Origin: Clostridia bacterium | GTDB taxonomy: Bacteria > Bacillota > Clostridia > Saccharofermentanales > Saccharofermentanaceae | Reading direction: 5' to 3' | DNA length: 64,000 nucleotides | Assembly (NCBI GenBank): GCA_024403775.1 | Contig: JAKSRE010000017.1 | Span: forward strand, 1 to 64,000 | Shown here: piece after piece, positions 44,238 to 53,504 of the stretch | Numbering within the stretch: position 1 is the first letter of the stretch | Layout of the letters: every line of letters begins with the position of its first letter | Translations under genes and position numbers: made by a program | The notes under the pieces: generated by a model | The model's input: the letters and a program-made list of their open reading frames with translations, nothing else | What the model was told of the DNA's origin: nothing | Database searches by the model: none

Positions 44238-46631
44238 ATGAAGAAAATAGCCTTGCTCATGATAATGATTATGGCATTTATCAGTCTGCCATTAACTTCG
44301 TGTAAAAGTAAATCAACAAATGCAGTCGCTTTGGAATCCTGTAGCTGGTTCGCAGCCGAAGACTTAGAAGTAATTCCGCCTTCAGATGATGCGGTAGTTA
44401 ATTTCTTTATACAAAATGATTGTTCCTTTAATGGAAGATATTTCGCTGATTTATTTATGTATGTAGTCGATAATGATATGGTTGAGCGATTTGAAGCTGG
44501 GGAAGATGTTTTTTATGAAACTGAATATGTAAGTTATATCACCGAATATGATATAAGCACTGGAAAGAGTATAAGTAACTTCGACTGGGAATCTCAGATT
44601 GATACAATCAGACCATCAGATTCAATGGTCGATGCATCCTCTATATGCGGCATGCTCCCTGATGGAGATGATATAATCGTATTTTTGAGAAGTTTTTTGC
44701 GCTCGTCCATAATGAATGATGCGCGACTTGATTCATTTAGATACGATCCTGATAAGAAGAAAATCTCAGATTATAAAATCTATGACATTGGCGATGAGAG
44801 TGCCGAATTTACGAATTTCGTTAAGATAGATGATAAGTATGTTTTCGCGGAGAAACATAGTGTTGATGCTGAACTTGTCTTCGACTTTATTGTAATGGAT
44901 AATTCTGGCATTCAGAAAACAATTAGACTTAATAGCAGCAAGGATTTTCATCCTGATGAGATCAAAAATTTTATTATCAATGGTGATGAGCTCGAGGTTC
45001 AGTTTGACGCATTTGAGAATTTTAGCTATAAATCTGTAACTGCGAGAATCAACCTTTCGAGCGGGACAGCAGAAGTTCTTCCTGATGCTGGCCTTTTTAA
45101 TTCTGTTGGCAATACTCTGATTCTTAACGGCAGCGATACCTATTCTGTCAAGGAAGACGGCATATACAGATTTAGCGCCGAGTCCAAGGCTATGGAGAAA
45201 ATGATTGATTTCAATTATTCGGATATCAATATCTATTCGGCAAATAATAGCAGAATCGTAATGACGACCGAGGATACTGTAGTAATGCTCGAAAAGCAGC
45301 TCCATACCGCTTGCATGATGTCAAGCCTCATGAATTATACCTTCCATGTTATCATGGGCTCAGATCAAAGCCCTTATGATGGCAAAACCAAAATCACTGT
45401 CTCAGATATCAATTCATCAATCGACTATGCGACCGCTGAGGCAATCCGTAACTTCAATAAGACAAATGAAAATTACTATGTTGAAGTGAAAATATATGCT
45501 GAAGATGAGAATCTGTCCGGCCTTTATGCCTTGTCAGATATCTCGAACCGCGTCCTTGTCGATATAGCAAGTGGTGACTCAACAGATGTTATCCTTAATG
45601 GTGCTTCCTATTCAGAACTTAATGACTCAAGATATCTTATGGATTTATCCACTCTGATGGAGACCGATTTTTATGATGATGAAATGCTCTTTAGTAATGT
45701 GATTGAGGCTTCTTATGTTGGCGACAGTCTGTATCAGCTGCCTCTTACATTTAACCTGAGAGGAATCAGAACCAATGCTTCTAATAATTCGGATTATGGA
45801 TTTGATTTTGATGAATATAAGAATTTCGTATCAACCGTGACAAATGGCTTTGATCCAATTAATGAATACTGCCAGGGCGATAAATCTATGTATCTTAATG
45901 AACTGGAAGGCCCATTTATCAAAAATAGTATTGACTACTCTACTCTTAAGGTCGATTTTAATACTCCTGAATTTAAGGCGATAGCTGACTATATAAAATA
46001 TCTTGCGGCTATCTATGACGAGAATTATCTGCCATATAGAACGATAGAGCCATATATTGATTATCAGGATGCATACTATGAAGAATTATGGCCTGTTCAG
46101 ATAATGAGAACTACTTATCACTTTGGCGAGACAAATCTGGTTTGTGGTATTCCAACAATGTCTGATTCAGCTTATGGTGCTCAGGCGATCATTAAGACTT
46201 CAGCAGCAATCTCCAAAGACTGTTCGAATGTAGAAGGTGCCTGGGAATTTGTTAAATATCTTATGTCAGAAGAAGGCCTAAGCTGCTGTTCAACACAGGT
46301 TATTCCAGTTAACAGGGCTGCATATGATAATCTTATGGATCATTTTATTGAGCAGCTTGCAGCTGATGTCAGATTACGAGAGATTGAATTTAATTATCGT
46401 ATTGATTTTGACTTTGCTGATTCATTTGTACTTGTTGTGGCAGATGAATCTATGGTAGATGATCTAACAAAGAATATCGAAGCCGTACATCAGATATATT
46501 CAACTGATGCGACGATAATGATTGTTATTAACGAGGAGATTCCAGCATATCTCGAGAATCAGAAGGAGTGGGATGAAGTTGTATCGATAATAAATAACCG
46601 CGTTAATACGATTATTAATGAGCGAGGATAA
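44238..46631 (+). CDS. Lipoprotein with C-terminal solute-binding-like domain
   Basis: A 797-residue surface lipoprotein. The signal peptide ends in LTSC (Cys near 22). Residues 30-375 are an unrecognised, Asp-rich, probably beta-propeller-like domain. Residues 385-790 resemble family 1 extracellular solute-binding proteins (AEAIRNFNKTNENYYVEVKIY, QLPLTFNLRGIRTNAS, EGAWEFVKYLMSEEG). No ABC permease genes are adjacent. The fusion is unusual; it could recognise a glycan or act as a sensor. The downstream terminator marks it as a single gene. Confidence 0.78.
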   Translation: MKKIALLMIMIMAFISLPLTSCKSKSTNAVALESCSWFAAEDLEVIPPSDDAVVNFFIQNDCSFNGRYFADLFMYVVDNDMVERFEAGEDVFYETEYVSYITEYDISTGKSISNFDWESQIDTIRPSDSMVDASSICGMLPDGDDIIVFLRSFLRSSIMNDARLDSFRYDPDKKKISDYKIYDIGDESAEFTNFVKIDDKYVFAEKHSVDAELVFDFIVMDNSGIQKTIRLNSSKDFHPDEIKNFIINGDELEVQFDAFENFSYKSVTARINLSSGTAEVLPDAGLFNSVGNTLILNGSDTYSVKEDGIYRFSAESKAMEKMIDFNYSDINIYSANNSRIVMTTEDTVVMLEKQLHTACMMSSLMNYTFHVIMGSDQSPYDGKTKITVSDINSSIDYATAEAIRNFNKTNENYYVEVKIYAEDENLSGLYALSDISNRVLVDIASGDSTDVILNGASYSELNDSRYLMDLSTLMETDFYDDEMLFSNVIEASYVGDSLYQLPLTFNLRGIRTNASNNSDYGFDFDEYKNFVSTVTNGFDPINEYCQGDKSMYLNELEGPFIKNSIDYSTLKVDFNTPEFKAIADYIKYLAAIYDENYLPYRTIEPYIDYQDAYYEELWPVQIMRTTYHFGETNLVCGIPTMSDSAYGAQAIIKTSAAISKDCSNVEGAWEFVKYLMSEEGLSCCSTQVIPVNRAAYDNLMDHFIEQLAADVRLREIEFNYRIDFDFADSFVLVVADESMVDDLTKNIEAVHQIYSTDATIMIVINEEIPAYLENQKEWDEVVSIINNRVNTIINERG

Positions 46632-46645
46632 GATTTGATTTGTTA

Positions 46646-46677
46646 AGAGCTGTCTCGGTTTGAGGCGGCTCTTTTTG
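46646..46677 (+). terminator. Terminator after the solute-binding-like lipoprotein
   Basis: GAGCTGTCTC pairs with GAGGCGGCTC using wobbles, followed by five T. Confidence 0.8.
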
Positions 46678-47125
46678 TATGGGCGTTTTTTGCTGGAAAA
46701 AGATTAATCTCTTAGATTTGTTGTGCGTGTGAATCTATCTCACTTAAAACAGGCATTTCATTCACTGGAGAGTGAATAGGCAATGCATTTTTAGTGAATG
46801 AGTAGGATAGCTGCTTTCACAGTTATGCTAATGATAAATTGCTATTCTGACAGCCATTGATTGGAACATTTTCGCTTCTATGTGAATCTCACAAAAAACA
46901 TCGATTTCATACACCTAACAGTTGAATGAAAACGCCATTTCAAGTGAATACCCCCTCCTAATCCGCATTCGCCTCCTCAAACGACTCCAGCTCCCAATTT
47001 AACTCTGGCTCAAACAAAGCATCCGCCTCCTCAATCACCCCTGGCTCCGCCTTATCAAGCGGTTCCACCTTTATCTTCAACTCAACGCCTTCCAATGCCA
47101 CCGCCTCCCACCAAGAAATCTCCCA
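46678..47125. other. Non-coding block with diverged repeat copies
   Basis: About 450 bp without a convincing gene. It contains ATTCACT-GGAG-AGTGAAT, a perfect hairpin at 46760-46777, further GTGAATC words, and a single copy of the 62-bp repeat at about 46874-46947. A - strand ORF at 46958-47149 is doubtful (see rejected items). Confidence 0.6.
46874..46947. repeat. Single copy of the 62-bp repeat
   Basis: GTGAATCTCACAAAAAACAT through CACCTAACAGTTGAATGAAAAC and GCCATTTCAAGTGAA matches the units at 141-388, best the fourth unit (GCCATTTC). Confidence 0.85.
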
Positions 47126-47167
47126 ATAACAAAACTGCCTCAAAGTCAAAAGCTTTAAGGCAGTCTC
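47126..47167 (-). terminator. Terminator of the MarR-type gene
   Basis: On the - strand, GACTGCCTTAAAGC pairs with the ACTTTGAGGCAGTTTT side, followed by TTGTTATT. Confidence 0.7.
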
Positions 47168-47187
47168 TATTAATCATACATAATCAA

Positions 47188-47643
47188 TCATTTATTAAGA
47201 ACTTTTTTCGCAGCATCCTCAATATCTTTAAGCGAATTAAAAACGTTCATTGTTTTTTCAGGTCCCCAGAAATCCATAAATTCTTCAACGAGTCTGATGT
47301 TTTTATTGTGCTCCTGAAGAAATAGGCTGAGATTAGTTTTACTAAGTCTTACAGGTGTGCTTCTCTTATCGGAGGTTCCTTCAACATATTCAATGAGGTT
47401 ACGCTCATTAAGAGATTTAAGTGTTCTGTTCATAAGAGATTTCTGAATACCAGTTCTCTTTGAGAGTTCAGAAGGAGTGAGGTAATCTGGAATGAGTTCG
47501 CCCTGATGCATAAGATGGTTGCAGACTAGTGCTTCATTGTATGTAAGATCATTTACGATGCGTTCATTCTGTATAGATGATGTGATACTGAGCCATTTAC
47601 AAAGAATTCTCTCGGCTAGTATGTCCTTCTCAATTGATTCCAT
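47188..47643 (-). CDS. MarR-family transcriptional regulator
   Basis: A 151-residue DNA-binding regulator. Winged-helix region about 50-110: YLTPSELSKRTGIQKSLMNR followed by LIEYVEGTSDKRSTPVRLS, the wing with a DKR motif. Flanking helices form the dimer interface. One of two clear - strand genes, divergent from the LRR/DUF4214 gene at 47857. The intergenic region carries 8-bp inverted arms around its promoter, so autoregulation is likely. Ligand and targets are unknown. Confidence 0.92.
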   Translation of the reverse strand: MESIEKDILAERILCKWLSITSSIQNERIVNDLTYNEALVCNHLMHQGELIPDYLTPSELSKRTGIQKSLMNRTLKSLNERNLIEYVEGTSDKRSTPVRLSKTNLSLFLQEHNKNIRLVEEFMDFWGPEKTMNVFNSLKDIEDAAKKVLNK

Positions 47644-47669
47644 AAAAATCTCTTTTCATTCCAAATTGT

Positions 47670-47720
47670 GTTTATATCTTTTGAGAGTATAACAATAAAA
47701 GTTTTATGTCAAATATAAAC
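47670..47720 (-). promoter_or_regulatory. MarR promoter with inverted arms
   Basis: GTTTATAT (47670-47677) and ATATAAAC (47713-47720) flank a - strand TTGACA (complement of 47707-47712). Candidate autoregulatory operator. Confidence 0.5.
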
Positions 47721-47789
47721 CTTTCTAAGAGCATCTTTTTGCACTAGAAGTGGTGCCTAAATTTGTCTATTCTATAAAATCAACCTTCG

Positions 47790-47818
47790 TTGTAGAAGTA
47801 TAAAATAATTGATATAAT
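47790..47818 (+). promoter_or_regulatory. Promoter of the LRR/DUF4214 gene
   Basis: TTGTAG at 47790-47795, 17-bp spacer, TATAAT at 47813-47818, 38 bp before the start. Confidence 0.65.
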
Positions 47819-47856
47819 TTGGATAATTTGCTACGTTTGTAGGAGGGTATGCGTTT

Positions 47857-50598
47857 ATGAAATTTAAGAAGAAGGTAGTATCGCTTGTTGCAGCAGCAGT
47901 AATGTTATCGCAGTTGCCGCTTCAGTCATTTGCAGAAGAGAAGCAGTATGTTTATTTTTCTGATATAGTGCTTGGAAATGCTATTAGAGCGATTTGTGAT
48001 CTTGATGGTAACAGTAAGATTGATACTGAAGAACTTAAGCTTGTTACAGAGATTAACTTAAGTGGAAAGCAGTATCTTGAGAGTTTGAAAGGGATTGAAC
48101 GTATCCCTAATCTTAAAAGACTTGATGTCAGTTTTACGCCTGCACTTAAAGAGGTTGATTTGAATGGCTGTGTCAGTCTTGTAGATATTAATTTGTCAGG
48201 TTCTGGTGTTGAGACACTTAATGTGGGATTTTGTCCTAAGCTTCAAAAGCTTGATGCCAGTGATACTTCCATAAGTACAATTAATATTCTTAGTGCTCCA
48301 GAACTTTCATATCTTGATATTGGTGGTACAAATATTAATTCTAGTATTGATGTAAGTTTTGCAAGACAACTTGCTATTGCAAAGGATACTTATGCTCCAG
48401 TTGATGGTGAAGGCACTGTAAGTTATGGAAGCGCAGATAGTGTATTTCTTAGAATCAATAAAGGAGTTGAAGTCTTAGGCATTACAGGATATCCAGCTGG
48501 TTCCAAAGTTATTGATTCTGGTAACTTCCCTTCAGAATTATTCAGAGAATATGTTGAAGAAAATTTTGATTTGAATCATGACTATATTCTTGTTCCAGAT
48601 GAGATAAATGCTGTAACAGAGATTGATATAAACCTTACTGATTTTAGTTTTGGATGGGTAAAGTACTATGATATTAAGGGAGTAGATATTTTTACAAATC
48701 TCGAAAATCTTTATTGCAATTATCATGGTCTCACAGAACTTGATCTCTCCAAGAATACCAAACTTAAAAGATTGTCAATATCAGGTAATGATATTGAAGA
48801 AATCATTATCGATATAAGCACTCTTGAGTGGCTTCAGGTTAATGATACAACTACAAAATCATTAATTATTCAGAACTGCCCAAACCTTAAAGAGATAGAA
48901 CTTACGGAGAACTGGGAACTAAATGATTTTGCGATTATAAATTGTCCAGCGGTTGAGAAACTTACATTCGGATATAATTACCTGGAGAGTTTGGACGTCA
49001 GCGCTTTCGATAATTTGAAGGAATTATATGTAAATGCATCGAAAGTATCTTCACTTGATTTAAAGAATAATATAAATCTTCAGATACTTGAAATATACAG
49101 GTGCCCTATAACCGAAGTTGACTTAAGTAGTAATAAGAATCTTATTTCTCTTTCTATTGAGGAAACTGAATTGTCAAAGATTGACTTGTCTGAGAATAAA
49201 GAGCTTGTTGATGTTGATATTTATGATTCAAACATCTCGGCAATTGATGTATCTATGCTCACAAAACTTGATAAGTTTTCTTGTGGAAAATGTCAGGTGA
49301 GTGAGGTTGATTTAAGTAAGAATGAGAATCTTACTTATCTCTCACTTTTCTGTACAGCAATTACGGAACTTGATATAAGTCATAATACTAAGCTGACACA
49401 TTTGAACTTAGCAGGAACTATGTTAGATGAGGTTGATATAACCAATTGTAAGACACTTATTGAATGCTACAAAAATCCAGATGAGATTTTGCCATTTGGT
49501 GGAGAGTATGTGGAGTGGGATGCAATTATGTATTCGATTGGTGATAACAATCTTGGTGTTGAGAAAACAACTAAGGTTGTCTTTAATGAAGATTCTACTA
49601 ATCCGAACGAACCAGTAAACCCAGAGGAACCAGAGAATCCAGATGTTACACCTGTTCCTGAAAGCCCAGTAAATCCAGAGGAGCCATCTGACAAGGATCA
49701 GCCAACAAATCCAGATGTTACACCTATTCCAGAGACTCCAACAACTACTCCAGTCGAAGAAGTAAATCCAGAACAGCCTGTTAACCCAGGAGAGACAACC
49801 GAACCTGGTATTACAACAGCCCCTGAAGTAATACCAACACCTGAAGCTCCAGAGGAACCTACAAAAGACGTTGGTGACTTCATTAAGCGTCTTTATGAAG
49901 TAGCACTGGAGAGAAGTCCAGAAGAAGAAGGATTTGATTACTGGGTAAATCAGCTTAAAATCGGTGAGGCTTGCGGTGCACAGATTGGCTATGGAATTTT
50001 GTTTAGCCCAGAGTATATAAACAGACAAACCACAAATGAGCAGTTTATAACTGATTTATATTCTATTGAGTTTGGCCGTGAACCAGATACAGCTGGATTT
50101 AATTACTGGCTTGATATCCTTAATGAGACACAGGATCGTGAGCACGTTTATGCTGGCTTTGCCAACTCAACGGAATTCAACAACTTGTGTAATGACTATG
50201 GTGTTGTAGCTGGCTTCTATGTTGAAGGTGAATATCTTGGTCGTCAGGGTCAGATAAATGCTTTTGTTGCCAGACTATACAAATGTTGTCTTAACAGACT
50301 TCCTGATCAGGAAGGAATGGCAATGTGGGTAAGTAAACTAGTTAATCACGAGATAAGTGGAACTGAGATTGCAACTAGCTTTGTTTATAGCCAGGAGTTT
50401 ATCAACCAGGATCTTAGTATTGAGGAATATGTAGCTACGCTCTACAGAGTATTCTTTGGTCGTGAAGCGGATACAGAAGGCTATAAATACTGGGTATCAG
50501 TTCTCACTGAGAGAGGTGATAAGGACTTAGTATTCAGAAGCTTTGCGGGTTCAGTTGAATTTGTTATGCTTTGTGGACTATATGAAGTGATAGTATAA
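47857..50598 (+). CDS. Secreted leucine-rich-repeat protein with C-terminal DUF4214
   Basis: A 913-residue exported protein. The signal peptide ends near LQSFA (about 26). Two LRR blocks (about 50-180 and 215-560; LDVSxNxxL pattern) flank a short insertion. In the second block FPSELFREYVEENFDLNHDY repeats the head motif seen in the protein at 3627. A Pro/Glu/Asn-rich linker (about 579-670; NPEEPENP) precedes two DUF4214 modules (671-913). GGAGGG supports the start. The layout matches the BspA-like protein at 16240. It is a probable surface adhesin; retention through DUF4214 is inferred. Confidence 0.85.
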   Translation: MKFKKKVVSLVAAAVMLSQLPLQSFAEEKQYVYFSDIVLGNAIRAICDLDGNSKIDTEELKLVTEINLSGKQYLESLKGIERIPNLKRLDVSFTPALKEVDLNGCVSLVDINLSGSGVETLNVGFCPKLQKLDASDTSISTINILSAPELSYLDIGGTNINSSIDVSFARQLAIAKDTYAPVDGEGTVSYGSADSVFLRINKGVEVLGITGYPAGSKVIDSGNFPSELFREYVEENFDLNHDYILVPDEINAVTEIDINLTDFSFGWVKYYDIKGVDIFTNLENLYCNYHGLTELDLSKNTKLKRLSISGNDIEEIIIDISTLEWLQVNDTTTKSLIIQNCPNLKEIELTENWELNDFAIINCPAVEKLTFGYNYLESLDVSAFDNLKELYVNASKVSSLDLKNNINLQILEIYRCPITEVDLSSNKNLISLSIEETELSKIDLSENKELVDVDIYDSNISAIDVSMLTKLDKFSCGKCQVSEVDLSKNENLTYLSLFCTAITELDISHNTKLTHLNLAGTMLDEVDITNCKTLIECYKNPDEILPFGGEYVEWDAIMYSIGDNNLGVEKTTKVVFNEDSTNPNEPVNPEEPENPDVTPVPESPVNPEEPSDKDQPTNPDVTPIPETPTTTPVEEVNPEQPVNPGETTEPGITTAPEVIPTPEAPEEPTKDVGDFIKRLYEVALERSPEEEGFDYWVNQLKIGEACGAQIGYGILFSPEYINRQTTNEQFITDLYSIEFGREPDTAGFNYWLDILNETQDREHVYAGFANSTEFNNLCNDYGVVAGFYVEGEYLGRQGQINAFVARLYKCCLNRLPDQEGMAMWVSKLVNHEISGTEIATSFVYSQEFINQDLSIEEYVATLYRVFFGREADTEGYKYWVSVLTERGDKDLVFRSFAGSVEFVMLCGLYEVIV

Positions 50599-50667
50599 GT
50601 ACAAATAAAATGAGTACATTTAATCCCTCTTCTATGTGATAAAATAAAACAAAAAGGGATTAACTAT

Positions 50668-51831
50668 ATGCCACTTAAAATTGTTCGTAATAACATAGCG
50701 TTGATGGAGACTGAAGCGATAGTTAATACCGCTAATCCTAAAGTTGCAGTTGGAACTGGATGTGACAAGGCGGTCTATGAGGCTGCTGGCTTTGAAGAGC
50801 TTCTTAACTACAGACGAATGAATATTGGCGAAGTTAGTGAGGGCGATGTTTTTATCACCCCTGGCTTTAATCTTAAAGCTAAATATATCATTCATGCAGT
50901 AAGCCCATTTGCTAATCCAGATGATGAGCAGTTTGAGAATAAGCTTCGTGGCTGTTTTAATAAGAGCCTTAACCTTGCTTGGGAAAATGGCATTAAATCT
51001 ATCGCGTTTCCACTGATATCAACAGGCAGTTTTAAGTTTTCCAAAGAGGAAGGCATGCGTATTGCAGTAGATGAGATAAATGCCTTCCTTCTTACTCATA
51101 CCATGGAAATATTTCTGGTTGTCTTTGATTCTGAATCAGCGGGTCTTGGACATAAGTATTTTCCAAAACTAGAGGATTATATCGATTCGCATCTATATGA
51201 TTCTATGAGTAACAGCTTTATGGCAGAAGCTTCGATGCCAAGAAGTGCACCTTCTATGCCGTCATGTGCTTCTCCTATGATGATGAGTTCCTTTGATGAG
51301 GGAAAGCCTAAAGCTACTCGTCAATCTTCCAAGAAACGAGAAGTCAAAGTTCCAAAGATCTTTAAACGCGAGAATAAAGTTTTGGGTTCTAAGAGTGATT
51401 CTGATGGTGTGATGCCTGAGGAGAGTATGCCTTTGGTTTCTCCTTTCGACGAAGAGAAGGAGAGTAAACTTGACGAACGTATAAGACACATAAGCGACTC
51501 ATTCTCGCAGTATCTTCTCTATATGATTGAGGATAAGGGCATGGAGAATCAGGAAGTCTATAAGCGTGCGATTGTCGACAAGAAGACATTCTCCAAAATC
51601 AAGAATAACAGGGACTACCATCCGACCAAACTTACGGCACTTTGCCTTTGCATTGGGGCTAAGCTGAACTTGGACGAGACACGAGATCTTCTGGCACGTG
51701 CGGGCTATGCATTGTCGCCTTGCGATAAGACAGATATTATCTTTTCTTTTTTCATCGAAAATCAAATCTACGACATGGTTGAACTTGATATACAGCTTGA
51801 AGAACATGGCCTTCCATGTGTAATAAACTAA
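50668..51831 (+). CDS. Macro domain protein with C-terminal HTH-like domain, second copy
   Basis: A 387-residue paralogue of the protein at 33478. Macro domain at residues 3-165: NTANPKVAVGTGCDKAVYEA at the ligand loop and FPLISTGSFKFS near 115. A Met/Ser/Pro-rich and basic linker (about 185-260) is longer than in the paralogue. The C-terminal helical domain (about 275-385) has YKRAIVDKKTFSKIKNNRDY and LCLCIGAKLNLDETRDLLARA, matching the paralogue's tail. An AAAAGGGAT site precedes the start. A vWA protein follows after a terminator. ADP-ribose recognition is inferred. Confidence 0.82.
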   Translation: MPLKIVRNNIALMETEAIVNTANPKVAVGTGCDKAVYEAAGFEELLNYRRMNIGEVSEGDVFITPGFNLKAKYIIHAVSPFANPDDEQFENKLRGCFNKSLNLAWENGIKSIAFPLISTGSFKFSKEEGMRIAVDEINAFLLTHTMEIFLVVFDSESAGLGHKYFPKLEDYIDSHLYDSMSNSFMAEASMPRSAPSMPSCASPMMMSSFDEGKPKATRQSSKKREVKVPKIFKRENKVLGSKSDSDGVMPEESMPLVSPFDEEKESKLDERIRHISDSFSQYLLYMIEDKGMENQEVYKRAIVDKKTFSKIKNNRDYHPTKLTALCLCIGAKLNLDETRDLLARAGYALSPCDKTDIIFSFFIENQIYDMVELDIQLEEHGLPCVIN

Positions 51832-51839
51832 CAAAAATA

Positions 51840-51869
51840 ATGGTCGCTTCACAGGCGACCGTTTTTTTA
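51840..51869 (+). terminator. Terminator after the macro gene
   Basis: GGTCGC pairs with GCGACC around a short loop, followed by seven T. Confidence 0.85.
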
Positions 51870-51930
51870 TTCCTAAGTTGTAGAATTGCCTCATCAAACA
51901 AAAATAATTCATTTGATGGAGGACAAAAAC

Positions 51931-52599
51931 ATGCGTAAAGGTTTAACAGAAGTAGTATTTATTTTGGACAGAAGCGGATCGATGAGTGGGCTCGAGAAGG
52001 ATACAATCGGAGGCTTTAACTCAATGATAGAGAAGCAGAAGAGAGAAGAGGGGGAGGCTACTATCTCTCTGGTTGTTTTCGATGATGTAAGCGAAGTTAT
52101 CTATGACAGAGTTAATGTGAATGAGATAAAGAAACTTACTGATAAAGATTACTTTGTAAGAGGCTGTACTGCTCTTCTTGATAGTGTCGGCGGTGCAATT
52201 CATCACATCGGTAATGTACATAAATATATAAGAGAAGAAGATCGCCCGGAAAAGACTTTATTTGTTATTACTACTGATGGTATGGAGAATGCAAGCCGCA
52301 AATATAATTATCTTAAGGTAAAAGAAATGGTCGAGAGACAAAAAGAGAAATACGGCTGGGAATTTTTGTTCCTCGGTGCCAATATTGATGCAGTTGAGGT
52401 CGCTGGAAGATTTGGAATCTCTGAAGAGCGTGCAATAAATTATGAATGTGACAGTGAGGGAACTAAGCTTAATTTCCAGGTGCTTGCTAATACTGTATCC
52501 GCAGTCAGACGTTCAAAATCAAAGGATGAACTTAATGATGCGATGGCAAACTGCTGTGCTCCAATTATGGCCGACTATAAGAAGAGACATCGTCGCTAA
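51931..52599 (+). CDS. von Willebrand factor A domain protein (TerY-like)
   Basis: A 222-residue protein consisting almost wholly of a vWA domain. The MIDAS metal site is DRSGSMSG near residue 13, with T in GCTALLD near 70 and D in TTDGMENAS near 105. GGAGGA precedes the ATG at 51931; an earlier in-frame start at 51886 overlaps the terminator region and is rejected. Such stand-alone vWA proteins occur in Ter-type stress clusters and near macro domains. The neighbour here is a macro protein, but a terminator lies between them. Confidence 0.85.
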   Translation: MRKGLTEVVFILDRSGSMSGLEKDTIGGFNSMIEKQKREEGEATISLVVFDDVSEVIYDRVNVNEIKKLTDKDYFVRGCTALLDSVGGAIHHIGNVHKYIREEDRPEKTLFVITTDGMENASRKYNYLKVKEMVERQKEKYGWEFLFLGANIDAVEVAGRFGISEERAINYECDSEGTKLNFQVLANTVSAVRRSKSKDELNDAMANCCAPIMADYKKRHRR

Positions 52600-52654
52600 A
52601 TAAAATATTGTAATTAGTACATTACTATAGTAAAATCACGGAAGAAATAAAACG

Positions 52655-52745
52655 AATTACGGGGAGCTGGATTAATCTGGCTGAGAGGAGATTATTTATC
52701 TCGACCCTTATTACCTGATACGGATAATGCCGACGTAGGAAGTTA
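52655..52745 (+). promoter_or_regulatory. TPP riboswitch (THI element)
   Basis: The conserved parts occur in order: GGGGAGCTG, GGCTGAGAGGA, GACCCTTATTACCTGAT and GGATAATGCCGACGTAGGAAG. It binds thiamine pyrophosphate and should stop expression of the thi genes when thiamine is plentiful. Confidence 0.95.
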
Positions 52746-52787
52746 ATGCGTTTGTCTGATTTAATAGATTTGATGTATTAGTTATTT

Positions 52788-52819
52788 ACAGGGTTTCCGT
52801 TAAGGTAGCCCTGTTTTTG
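52788..52819 (+). terminator. Riboswitch-controlled terminator
   Basis: ACAGGG pairs with CCCTGT, followed by TTTTTGTTT, between the TPP aptamer and thiE. It is the likely expression platform. Confidence 0.8.
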
Positions 52820-52853
52820 TTTGCCTGAATCTTATAACAGTAAAGGACAGAAT

Positions 52854-53504
52854 ATGAGCTCAAGTAATTGTAAGGCAGAAGATCTTCTTCTTTATGCAGT
52901 AACAGACAGAAGCTGGCTTAAAGGAAGAACTCTTAAGGAAGTGGTAAAGGAGAGCCTTGATGGCGGTGTAACCTTCCTTCAGATTCGTGAGAAAGATCTG
53001 GATGAGGCTGATTTTATTAAAGAAGCAAAAGAAATTCAGGCGCTTTGTAAAGAGTACAAGGTACCATTTATCATAAATGATAACGTTGATATTACTTATA
53101 GCCTGGATGCCGATGGCGTTCATGTTGGACAAAGTGACATGGAGGCAGGGGACGTAAGACGTAAGTTGGGTCCTGATAAGATTATCGGTGTATCAGCGCG
53201 AACTGTTGAACAGGCACTTCTTGCTGAGAAGAATGGTGCAGATTATCTGGGTGTTGGTGCAGCATTTCCAACAGGCACCAAGAGTGATGCCAAGGCGGTT
53301 ACTTTTGAGACTATTAAGGCAATCTGTGAGGCAGTATCAATTCCAGTTGTTGCTATCGGTGGAATTAGTAGTAGTAACCTGATGAAGCTTAAGGGCACTG
53401 GAGTTAATGGTGTGGCAGTAGTATCAGCAATCTATGCCGCTGATGATATAAAGGCTGCAACAGAAAATCTTAGAAATCTCGCAGAAGAGATGGTGAAGGG
53501 CTGA
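52854..53504 (+). CDS. thiE: Thiamine-phosphate synthase
   Basis: A 216-residue TIM-barrel enzyme that joins HMP-pyrophosphate and the thiazole phosphate to give thiamine phosphate. Family motifs: QIREKDLDE near residue 43, INDNVD near 73, DGVHVGQSD near 84, GVGAAFPTGTKSDA near 135 and AIGGIS near 170. The start at 52854 follows AAAGGAC and is the first ATG after the riboswitch terminator. A longer frame opens at 52821 in the leader and is rejected. Its stop overlaps the HAD gene start by one base. Confidence 0.93.
   Translation: MSSSNCKAEDLLLYAVTDRSWLKGRTLKEVVKESLDGGVTFLQIREKDLDEADFIKEAKEIQALCKEYKVPFIINDNVDITYSLDADGVHVGQSDMEAGDVRRKLGPDKIIGVSARTVEQALLAEKNGADYLGVGAAFPTGTKSDAKAVTFETIKAICEAVSIPVVAIGGISSSNLMKLKGTGVNGVAVVSAIYAADDIKAATENLRNLAEEMVKG

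Noticed and set aside
44766-45305. 179-codon - strand ORF
   Set aside because: Antisense to a well-supported lipoprotein gene, without ribosome site or domain.
46958-47149. 63-codon - strand ORF downstream of the MarR gene
   Set aside because: Its start lies within the MarR terminator, there is no ribosome site before the ATG, and the composition (Glu/Ala/Trp-rich) matches no family. It is probably chance, though a remnant cannot be excluded.
49423-50028. 201-codon - strand ORF rich in Trp, Cys and Phe
   Set aside because: It is the antisense shadow of the Pro/Glu-rich linker of the LRR/DUF4214 protein, with no ribosome site.
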